A stretch of 11,883 bases of DNA, taken from CBCXVS01 sp965178525 (lineage in GTDB: Bacteria > Tectomicrobia > Entotheonellia > Entotheonellales > Entotheonellaceae). The DNA lies in assembly GCA_965178525.1 (NCBI GenBank), contig CBCXVS010000241.1, positions 1 to 11,883 of the forward strand, given 5' to 3'. Below, piece after piece: positions 6,413 through 11,883 of the stretch. Position 1 is the stretch's first letter, and each line of letters starts with the position of its first letter. Made by a program: the position numbers and the translations under genes. Below the pieces are notes generated by a model. The model had not been told where the DNA came from. It saw only the letters and a program-made list of their open reading frames with translations, and searched no databases.

Positions 6413-7561
6413 ATGCAATCTGTCTATCTTGATTATAATGCGACAACGCCGATTGATCCAGAGGTTGCAGCGGCCATACAGCCCTATCTCGTCGAGCATT
6501 TTGGCAACCCGTCGAGTTCTCATGTATACGGACAGCGCACCAGCCAGGCCGTGGCCACGGCCCGGCAGCAGGTTGCCGATCTGCTGCAATGTCACCCGGA
6601 TGAGGTGATTTTTACGAGTGGCGGGAGTGAATCGAATAATTACGCGATCAAAGGCGCGGCTTTTGCGCATCGCGCTCGCGGCCATCATATCATCACGACT
6701 ACGATCGAGCATCCTGCCGTCATCGAGGTCTGCAAATACCTGGAGACGCACGGCTTCACCATCTCTTACATCTCGGTAGATGCAGAGGGCGCCGTTGATC
6801 TGCACGCGTTGGCGCAGGCCATACGTCCTGAGACGATTCTCATCACAGTGATGCATGCCAACAACGAGGTCGGTACCATTCAGCCCATTGCCGACATCGC
6901 CCGCCTCGCGAGACCACGCGGGATTCTCGTGCATACAGACGCCGCCCAATCCGTCGGCAAAATCCCCGTTCAGGTCGGGGTTCTTGGCGTCGATTTACTG
7001 ACCATCGCCGGTCACAAAGTGTATGCGCCGAAAGGGGTAGGGACGCTCTACAAGCGTCGTGGCGTCACCCTGGAAAAGCTGATCCATGGGGCCGACCATG
7101 AGCACCATCATCGATCTGGCACGGAGAATACCTTGGGCATTGTCGGGCTCGGCAAAGCCTGTGAGATAGCACGGCGCGATCTCACGCCTCATATGGCCCA
7201 TATGCAACAGATGCGGGACCGTTTAGCGCAGGGGCTGCGGCAGTTGGACGGGGTGAAGGTGAATGGGCATCCTGTGCACCGGTTGCCGAACACGCTGAGT
7301 GCGAGTTTTGCGCATATTGAAGCCAATCAACTGCTCGCGGCCATGGAAGGCGTGGCCGCATCGAGTGGCGCGGCCTGTCATGCGGGAGATGTCGAGGTGT
7401 CAGCCGTCCTCGCCGCCATGCGCGTGCCCTTGGAATACGCGATGGGAACGCTGCGCTTTTCGACCGGACGTATGACCACGGAAGCCGAGATCGATCGTGC
7501 TCTGGCGATTGTCGTGGAAGCGGTGCGTCGTCTGAAGCCGGCGACGGCGTCAGCGGATTGA
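6413..7561 (+). CDS. Cysteine desulfurase (IscS/NifS family)
   Basis: A 382-aa PLP enzyme that takes sulfur from cysteine, leaving alanine, to supply Fe-S clusters and thio-modifications. The start at 6413 gives the family's standard N-terminus, YLDYNATTPIDPEV; GGGAGG lies nine bases upstream. Key residues are visible: H100 in IEHPAV, N151 in HANNEVGT, D175 and Q179 in HTDAAQSVGK, the PLP lysine K202 in AGHKVYAPKGVG, and the catalytic C322 in SSGAACHAG. The block normally reading GGGQExxxRxGTEN is GADHEHHHRSGTEN (226-239), an unusual His-rich version. No iscU, iscA, iscR or mnmA is adjacent, so it could serve tRNA thiolation, selenium metabolism or a partner encoded elsewhere. It is divergent from the parvulin gene and convergent with ftsH. 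The family call is secure, the exact subtype is not. Confidence 0.93.
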   Translation: MQSVYLDYNATTPIDPEVAAAIQPYLVEHFGNPSSSHVYGQRTSQAVATARQQVADLLQCHPDEVIFTSGGSESNNYAIKGAAFAHRARGHHIITTTIEHPAVIEVCKYLETHGFTISYISVDAEGAVDLHALAQAIRPETILITVMHANNEVGTIQPIADIARLARPRGILVHTDAAQSVGKIPVQVGVLGVDLLTIAGHKVYAPKGVGTLYKRRGVTLEKLIHGADHEHHHRSGTENTLGIVGLGKACEIARRDLTPHMAHMQQMRDRLAQGLRQLDGVKVNGHPVHRLPNTLSASFAHIEANQLLAAMEGVAASSGAACHAGDVEVSAVLAAMRVPLEYAMGTLRFSTGRMTTEAEIDRALAIVVEAVRRLKPATASAD

Positions 7562-7583
7562 GAGACGGGATCATCCTGAACGA

Positions 7584-7608
7584 GGCCCCCCTTTGCCAAA
7601 GGGGGGCC
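7584..7608. terminator. Perfect 11-bp hairpin between cysteine desulfurase and ftsH genes
   Basis: GGCCCCCCTTT (7584-7594), loop GCC, and AAAGGGGGGCC (7598-7608) form a perfect inverted repeat 23 bp after the cysteine desulfurase stop. There is no T-run on the 3' side, so it is a weak intrinsic terminator by rule. It resembles CCCCTTTGnnAAAGGGG palindromes dispersed in many environmental genomes. Confidence 0.6.
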
Positions 7609-7628
7609 AGATCAGGGACGTGTCGGCA

Positions 7629-7705
7629 TTAAGTACTGAGACAAAATTAAATTTATATCTTTCCTCTGGAGAAATATATCAAGGTAATGATGCTCAGGCA
7701 CTTAA
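7629..7705. repeat. AT-rich islet bounded by imperfect inverted repeats
   Basis: TTAAGTACTGAG (7629-7640) and CTCAGGCACTTAA (7693-7705) are imperfect inverted arms around about 50 bp of strongly AT-rich sequence, unlike the surrounding GC-rich DNA. The right arm overlaps the ftsH stop codon. It may be a small decayed mobile-element end or a terminator region; there is no transposase. Confidence 0.35.
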
Positions 7706-9552
7706 GACGACGCAACAGCCGCCATACTCGCCTCCAGCTCGGCGACATCCGCCTGTGCGGCGATGGCTTGCAGTTCCTCACCCGTCATGGTTTCCTGCTG
7801 TAACAGGAATGCTGCGGCCTGGCGCAACACACCAAGACGTGTCTCCAGGATGAGATGGACCCGGTCATACTGCTCGTCGACGAGCCGGCGCACCTCACAA
7901 TCGATCTCGTGCGCCGTCTGCTCGCTGTAATCCCCCGGCGCCTGCGGCTGGCCGCTCTGCAGGAACTGCATACGGTTCTCCCGGTCAAAGCTCACCTGAC
8001 CAAACCTCGGACTCATGCCATAAGCCTTCACCATGCTCTTGGCAATATCCGTCGCCTTGAGCAGGTCATCCTGCGCGCCGGTGGAGACTTCATCGTAAAT
8101 CAGCTCTTCGGCGACGCGGCCACCTAACAGCACCGCAATGCGATTTTCCAACTCCGATTGGGTCATCAGAAAGCGGTCTTCCGTTGGCAGCTGCAAGGTG
8201 TACCCCAGGGCCGCAACCCCACGGGGAATAATGGAAATTTTTTGCACCGTGTCGGAGCCTGGCAAGGCCAGTGCGGTCAACGCATGGCCGACCTCATGAT
8301 GCGCCACGCGCTCTTTTTCCGCCGGGTTTAGGACGCGGTTTTTCTTTTCCAATCCGGCGATGACCCGTTCCACCGCTTCCTGCAGCTCGGCCAGTCCGAC
8401 CGCCTCTTTGCCGAGACGCACGGCCAGGAGCGCCGCCTCATTCACGATATTCGCCAGATCCGCGCCAGCGAAGCCCGGTGTCATGGCGGCCACAACCTCC
8501 AGGTCGGCATCAGATGCCAGAGGCACCTCACGGGCGTAAATCCCGAGGATCGCCAGCCGCCCCGCCTTGTCCGGCCGATCCACGACCACGTGCCGATCAA
8601 AGCGGCCGGCGCGCAACAGCGCCGGATCCAGAATTTCCGGCCGATTCGTCGCGGCCATCAGGATCACGCCCGCACGCGGATCGAAACCATCCATTTCAAC
8701 CAGCAATTGGTTCAGCGTCTGCTCTCGTTCATCATGCCCCATGGCGTTCATGCCTCGCGCCTTGCCGAGGGCATCTAGCTCATCAATAAAAATAATGCAC
8801 GGTGCCTTTTCCTTCGCTTGCTCGAACAGATCCCGCACCCGTGCCGCCCCGACGCCGACGAACATCTCGACGAATTCGGAGCCACTAATGGAGAAAAAGG
8901 GCACGCCCGCTTCCCCGGCAACGGCTCTGGCGAGCAACGTCTTGCCAGTCCCGGGCGGGCCGACCAGTAAAATCCCCTTGGGAATTTTCCCCCCGAGGCG
9001 ATGGAATTTCTCCGGCGTCTTCAGGAAGGCCACGACTTCCTGCAGTTCATCCTTGGCCTCATCCACCCCCGCGGCATCGTCAAAGGTGACCTGGACATCC
9101 TTGTCCATATAGATCTTCGCTTTGTTCTTGCCAATGGCCATAAAGCCCCCACCCAGGCCGCCTTTCTGAGCAAAGCGCCGCATCAGAAACATCCACAGAG
9201 CGGCAAAGAGCAGCACCGGCGCCACCCACGAGAGCAGATCGCGCAAGAAGGTGTTTTCGATCTCCCCGGCAAAGCGGACCTCGTGCTGCGCTAGCGTGTC
9301 GGCCAGATCCTTATCCACCCGCACCGTGACGAAGTAGGACGGCTGGCCTTCCTGTGGTTCTCTCAATTTACCCTGGATGCGATCCTCCCCAATCCGGACT
9401 GCTTCCACACGATTCTCTGCCAGGTACGTCTGGAACTGGCTATAAGGAATCTGCTCGACCCGGACCGCCTGGCTAAACATCGTTTGCAACACCAGAATGC
9501 CAAACAGCGCCAGCAAGGCATACCCGATATTGAACTTAGTTTGCGTCTGCAT
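7702..9552 (-). CDS. ftsH: ATP-dependent zinc metalloprotease FtsH (accessory paralogue type)
   Basis: A 616-aa membrane AAA+ protease that extracts and degrades damaged membrane and short-lived cytosolic proteins. It has TM1 at about 9-28, a periplasmic domain 29-105 and TM2 at about 106-124. The AAA module follows: Walker A GPPGTGKT (198-205), pore FVGVG (231-235), Walker B IIFIDE (253-258) and second region of homology ATNRPEILDPALLRAGRFDR (301-320). The peptidase has H419-E-V-G-H423 (usually HEAGH) with third ligand around D496 in TGAQDDLLKAT. LLRAGRFDR, VDRPDK and LPTEDRFLM resemble, from memory, the second FtsH of many proteobacteria and of heat-resistance/TLPQC islands rather than E. 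coli FtsH. A modest AAGGAT lies before the ATG. It is 96 bp downstream of htpX on the same strand, so co-expression is likely. Length is normal and no defect is seen. Confidence 0.96.
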   Translation of the reverse strand: MQTQTKFNIGYALLALFGILVLQTMFSQAVRVEQIPYSQFQTYLAENRVEAVRIGEDRIQGKLREPQEGQPSYFVTVRVDKDLADTLAQHEVRFAGEIENTFLRDLLSWVAPVLLFAALWMFLMRRFAQKGGLGGGFMAIGKNKAKIYMDKDVQVTFDDAAGVDEAKDELQEVVAFLKTPEKFHRLGGKIPKGILLVGPPGTGKTLLARAVAGEAGVPFFSISGSEFVEMFVGVGAARVRDLFEQAKEKAPCIIFIDELDALGKARGMNAMGHDEREQTLNQLLVEMDGFDPRAGVILMAATNRPEILDPALLRAGRFDRHVVVDRPDKAGRLAILGIYAREVPLASDADLEVVAAMTPGFAGADLANIVNEAALLAVRLGKEAVGLAELQEAVERVIAGLEKKNRVLNPAEKERVAHHEVGHALTALALPGSDTVQKISIIPRGVAALGYTLQLPTEDRFLMTQSELENRIAVLLGGRVAEELIYDEVSTGAQDDLLKATDIAKSMVKAYGMSPRFGQVSFDRENRMQFLQSGQPQAPGDYSEQTAHEIDCEVRRLVDEQYDRVHLILETRLGVLRQAAAFLLQQETMTGEELQAIAAQADVAELEASMAAVASS

Positions 9553-9613
9553 GATCCTTGTCCTTTATGTTACCTGGCCACTTCCAAGCCGAAGCCGCCA
9601 GTTATTTGCCGTT

Positions 9614-9644
9614 ATTCCGCATTCCGCATTCCGCATTCCGCATT
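9614..9644. repeat. ATTCCGC heptamer array (4.4 copies), inverse of the 3851 array
   Basis: Four perfect tandem copies of ATTCCGC plus ATT. The unit is the reverse complement of a circular shift of GAATGCG, the unit at 3851-3883. It lies in the 96-bp space between htpX and ftsH, so the htpX-ftsH transcript would carry GCGGAAU repeats. Confidence 0.9.
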
Positions 9645-9648
9645 TGCA

Positions 9649-10494
9649 TTAGGCCATTGCCTGCAAGCGCGCGATGCGGTCTTGCGTCGCCGGATGAGTG
9701 CTGAACAAGCTGGCCCATCCCCCGCCGGCGAACGGATTGACAATGAAGAGGTGCGCCGTCGCCGGGGAACCGGCATGCATGGGCACGTGCTGCTTCCAGT
9801 TTTCCAGTTTCATAAGCGCCCGTGCCAGGGCCAGCGGATTTCGCGTCAGTTTCGCGCCACCCTCATCCGCCATGAACTCACGGGAACGCGAGATCGCCGT
9901 CTGAACGAGCGAGGCCGCGATGGGGGCCACCAAAATCCCCAACAACCCGGCGATGGGGCTGACTCCATCCTCGTCGTCATCCCCGAAGCCGCCACCGAAC
10001 AGGCTGCTCCACATGGCCATATTGGCGAGCATACTCAGCGCGCCGGCCAAAGAGGCGGCGACGGTCATGATGAGGGTATCGCGATGGCGGATATGAGAGA
10101 GTTCATGGGCAATGACCCCCGCCAGCTCGTCCCGCTCAAGCATACGCACCAGGCCCAAAGTGATGGCCACTGCGGCGTGTTCCGGGTTGCGTCCCGTGGC
10201 GAAGGCATTGGGCGCCTCTTCGGGAATCACGTAGACGCGAGGCATCGGCATGCGGGCGCGATGGGCCAGCTCTTGCACGATGCGCCACAGTTCCGGCGCC
10301 TCTGCCGCACTGATTTCCTGGGCGCCATACATGCGCAGGACAATTTTATCCGACCACCAGTAGGCCCCAAAGTTCATCACGCCGGCGCATATCAGGGCCA
10401 GCATCAAACCGCCCTGCCCGCCTAAAGCCTGACCGATCCAGAGCAGGAGCGCGGTCAGAGTTGCTAGCAGCATGACACTTTTCATGCGGTTCAT
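9649..10494 (-). CDS. htpX: Membrane zinc metalloprotease HtpX (M48 family)
   Basis: A 281-aa integral membrane M48 protease for quality control of misfolded membrane proteins; in E. coli it works alongside FtsH. The ATG at 10494 follows AAAGGA by eight or nine bases; an upstream in-frame start at 10650 adds 52 non-conserved residues and is rejected. Hydrophobic segments lie at about 5-24, 28-47, 141-162 and 182-199. The zinc site is H130-E-L-S-H134 with E206 in SREFMADEGGA as third ligand, and RMYGAQE (54-60) and PNAFATGRNP (95-104) are family hallmarks. The C-terminus LFSTHPATQDRIARL is also standard. Gly- and Asp-rich residues 167-177 form a likely loop between membrane segments. It precedes ftsH on the same strand, probably as the first gene of a two-gene unit, with a sigma-54-like site about 80 bp upstream. 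Confidence 0.95.
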   Translation of the reverse strand: MNRMKSVMLLATLTALLLWIGQALGGQGGLMLALICAGVMNFGAYWWSDKIVLRMYGAQEISAAEAPELWRIVQELAHRARMPMPRVYVIPEEAPNAFATGRNPEHAAVAITLGLVRMLERDELAGVIAHELSHIRHRDTLIMTVAASLAGALSMLANMAMWSSLFGGGFGDDDEDGVSPIAGLLGILVAPIAASLVQTAISRSREFMADEGGAKLTRNPLALARALMKLENWKQHVPMHAGSPATAHLFIVNPFAGGGWASLFSTHPATQDRIARLQAMA

Positions 10495-10571
10495 ATGTGT
10501 GAATCCTTTGCTATAGAGATAGGTTAGGTGAGGTGGGGACGCGGTCGCACGTTCCACTTGCCTATCTAACA

Positions 10572-10588
10572 GGCAAAAGCTATGCCAA
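10572..10588 (-). promoter_or_regulatory. Sigma-54-type -24/-12 promoter candidate for htpX
   Basis: Read on the minus strand this is TTGGCATAGCTTTTGCC. GG and GC are separated by exactly 10 bases, as sigma-54 requires, with TGGCA at -24 and TTTTGC at -12. Transcription would start near 10560, leaving a leader of about 65 nt before the htpX ATG at 10494. The element is partly symmetrical, so chance similarity cannot be excluded. Confidence 0.45.
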
Positions 10589-10666
10589 ATTTCCTGGGCT
10601 TGATTTGCAAGGCGTTCAGGGATTTTTTTGTGAGGTAAGATGTGATGCAACGGCCGCTAGCACGGG

Positions 10667-10680
10667 GTGCGACGTCGCAC
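10667..10680. promoter_or_regulatory. 14-bp perfect palindrome GTGCGACGTCGCAC
   Basis: A gapless 14-bp palindrome about 80-95 bp upstream of the sigma-54-like site on the htpX side. The position would suit an activator or other dimeric regulator. No known operator consensus is recognised. Confidence 0.4.
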
Positions 10681-10881
10681 GCGACGCATCAGAAGCGTCC
10701 GGAACCCGGGCCGCGGCAGAGGCGCTGAGGCGTGGTACAAGCTTCATTCCTCATGCTGCCCCATATAATCATCACGTAACCACCATTTCTTATGTGGATA
10801 TTTTATAGTATAATAAGCGTCCTTGGCCACGGCATCGTCACAATGCACTCATCATACGGCTTTGCTCTAACGTAACATGAC

Positions 10882-10909
10882 TTGGTTTTTGGTCAATAAA
10901 ATAGATAAT
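10882..10909 (+). promoter_or_regulatory. Sigma-70-like promoter candidate for the lipoprotein gene
   Basis: TTGGTT (10882-10887), a 16-bp spacer and GATAAT (10904-10909) form an acceptable promoter. An alternative is a perfect TATAAT at 10809-10814, whose -35 region (TTTCTT) is poor. Either would leave a leader of more than 150 nt before the ATG at 11078. Confidence 0.3.
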
Positions 10910-11077
10910 CGTCTATCACGGCAGAAGGGGAGGCAAGGTACCGTGTCAGCCCTCGTGTCTTGAGTGCACTGACAGCACGTGTGTTGAGACGCACCGGGAG
11001 CTGGTCGTACACATCTTCTAGGGGCGTATAGCCATAGCTGATGTAGGTGTAATAGGACTGAAACAAAGGAGACCTGT

Positions 11078-11752
11078 ATGAGGCGCAATGTGCATCAGTC
11101 GAACCGTAACTTTCTGACGCGTCGCGTGGTTTTAACGGCAGTGTTGGCTATTGCTATGCCGTTTGTGATTCTCGCCTGTTCGCAACAGCCCGAGAAATCG
11201 TCCCCCGCCACGGATAAAGTGTCTGACACCGCGACACCCGCCATAGGAGGCGCTGCCATGAAAGCCTATAAAGATCCCGAAACCGGTAAACTTGGTGCGC
11301 CGCCGGAGACTGCCAGCACGCCGGAGCCCTCCGAGGCCATCAAGAACATGACTAGCACCTCCTCGGAAGGCTTGGAGGAAAAGCCGGCGCCAAGTGGGGG
11401 CACGATGGTTGATCTCAAAGGCCGTTTTCAGTCGCATGAGAACGCCAAGAAGGATCCCGGCAAAGCATCGAAACCGGCTAGCGGTTCGACAGGCGCTTCA
11501 AATCGGAAAGCCTACAAAGATCCGGTTACGGGGAAACTCGGCGCGCCGCCGGATACCGCCAGCATCTCGGAGTCCTCGGAGGCGATGCAAAGCGCGACCA
11601 GTACGTCTTCGGAAGGTTTGGAAGAAGAACCGGCTCCAGGTGGGGGCACGATGGTCGATCTCAAAGGTCGTTTCGGTTCCTCTATAACCGCCACGAAGGA
11701 CAAAAGCGGCAAGATCACGAAATCACACACGCCGAACTCGCAACACAACTAA
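11078..11752 (+). CDS. Lipoprotein with two diverged 58-residue repeats
   Basis: A 224-aa protein. AAAGGAG lies seven bases before the ATG. Residues 13-33 are a basic-hydrophobic signal ending in ILAC (31-34), a good lipobox, so the mature protein should start at C34 with Ser at +2, which favours the outer membrane. The rest is low-complexity and hydrophilic, with two units at 62-119 and 144-201 that match at 46 of 58 positions. Each contains KAYKDPxTGKLGAPP, TSTSSEGLEE and GGTMVDLKGRF. The second copy continues into a TATKDKSGKITKSH tail like the end of single-unit proteins I have seen with DPETG...PP and DLKGRFQS motifs. No enzymatic residues are evident. It may be a cell-envelope or stress-related surface protein, but its function is unknown. 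It is divergent from htpX. Confidence 0.85.
   Translation: MRRNVHQSNRNFLTRRVVLTAVLAIAMPFVILACSQQPEKSSPATDKVSDTATPAIGGAAMKAYKDPETGKLGAPPETASTPEPSEAIKNMTSTSSEGLEEKPAPSGGTMVDLKGRFQSHENAKKDPGKASKPASGSTGASNRKAYKDPVTGKLGAPPDTASISESSEAMQSATSTSSEGLEEEPAPGGGTMVDLKGRFGSSITATKDKSGKITKSHTPNSQHN
11261..11434 (+). repeat. Intragenic repeat unit 1 of the lipoprotein
   Basis: Codes for residues 62-119. It pairs with the copy at 11507-11680, offset by 246 bp. Many identical peptide blocks use different codons in the two copies, so the duplication is old. Confidence 0.85.
11507..11680 (+). repeat. Intragenic repeat unit 2 of the lipoprotein
   Basis: Codes for residues 144-201, the partner of the unit at 11261-11434. 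It differs at 12 of 58 residues, mostly around the acidic/Pro-Ser stretch. Confidence 0.85.
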
Positions 11753-11796
11753 CTTTTTATTCCAGTGGCGACATGAAAATAAGGAGCACGATTGCT

Positions 11797-11823
11797 ATGT
11801 CTATCTGGAATGGCCTTAAGTGA
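11797..11823 (+). CDS. Possible 8-codon leader peptide
   Basis: ATG at 11797 follows AAGGAG by 10 bases and encodes MSIWNGLK before TGA. It lies between the lipoprotein stop and a probable start codon at 11879. A short translated leader is possible; chance is equally likely. Confidence 0.2.
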   Translation: MSIWNGLK

Positions 11824-11842
11824 AGCTCTAACTGCATGTCGT

Positions 11843-11855
11843 GTCAACGGTTGAC
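11843..11855 (+). promoter_or_regulatory. 13-bp inverted repeat GTCAAC-G-GTTGAC
   Basis: Perfect 6-bp arms around a single base, extendable by a G-U and a G-C pair, sit 23 bp before a putative start codon at 11879. This may be an operator or a small leader hairpin. Confidence 0.35.
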
Positions 11856-11878
11856 GCAACACATGAGGGGGTTTTGTC

Positions 11879-11883
11879 ATGAG
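11879..11883 (+). CDS. Probable start of the next gene (truncated by window end)
   Basis: ATG at 11879 preceded by GAGGGG with seven bases between. Only the first codon and two bases are visible, so nothing can be said about the product. Confidence 0.35.

Larger units (their letters stand above)
10495..11077. other. 583-bp intergenic region between divergent htpX and lipoprotein genes
   Basis: No convincing gene was found; reading frames here (plus 10533-10808, minus 10867-11088) lack ribosome sites or family-like sequence. The left part carries a sigma-54-like element (10572-10588) and a 14-bp palindrome (10667-10680). The middle (about 10755-10915) turns AT-rich and holds two sigma-70-like candidates facing the lipoprotein gene. 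The remaining 160 bases would be its leader; short inverted pieces such as GTGC/GCAC near 10970 occur, but I recognise no known riboswitch. Confidence 0.6.

Noticed and set aside
9484..10425. 313-codon + strand open frame opposite htpX
   Set aside because: It translates the heptamer array (FRIPHSAF-type peptide) and the reverse of htpX; it is a shadow frame.
10867..11088. 73-codon minus-strand frame upstream of the lipoprotein
   Set aside because: No ribosome site, unusual composition, and it overlaps the lipoprotein start and leader.

Overview
The window looks like chromosomal DNA of a moderately GC-rich, Gram-negative-type bacterium. Signal peptides, two probable lipoproteins, a parvulin-type folding factor and the inner-membrane proteases FtsH and HtpX all point to a cell with an outer membrane. 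The lineage cannot be fixed from sequence alone. The flavin oxidoreductase, SDR and amidohydrolase mix, and a protein resembling 'midcut-by-XrtH' proteins, would suit an environmental deep-branching group such as Tectomicrobia, NC10, Binatota or Nitrospirota; this is inference. No tRNA, rRNA, CRISPR array, transposase or phage gene was seen.

Layout. Bases 1-1772 hold two + strand oxidoreductase genes in a probable operon: a luciferase-like flavin monooxygenase (5' end outside the window) and an SDR protein with a degenerate active site. After a hairpin-forming 7-bp repeat comes a secreted protein of unknown function (1874-2914). Tail-to-tail with it, on the minus strand, lies a protein with a signal peptide, an internal sorting-signal-like segment and an internal lipobox (2929-3747). 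Divergent from that is an amidohydrolase-2 family enzyme (3996-5108).

The second half is mainly protein homeostasis. It holds a periplasmic parvulin (minus), a divergent cysteine desulfurase (plus), then ftsH and htpX on the minus strand. The FtsH sequence resembles the accessory paralogue found in transmissible protein-quality-control / heat-resistance loci rather than housekeeping E. coli-type FtsH. A well-spaced sigma-54-type -24/-12 element lies upstream of htpX. After a 583-bp intergenic region comes a lipoprotein built from two diverged copies of a 58-residue unit, and the window ends at a probable start codon.

Intergenic DNA is rich in structure. There are three arrays of 7-bp units; two share one unit and lie in opposite orientations about 5.7 kb apart. 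There are strong hairpins between both convergent gene pairs on the right, and a 14-bp perfect palindrome upstream of htpX. I see no obvious defence or biosynthetic system. The most unusual items are the mid-protein sorting-signal protein, the ftsH-htpX pair with its sigma-54-like site, the active-site-deficient SDR and the heptamer arrays.
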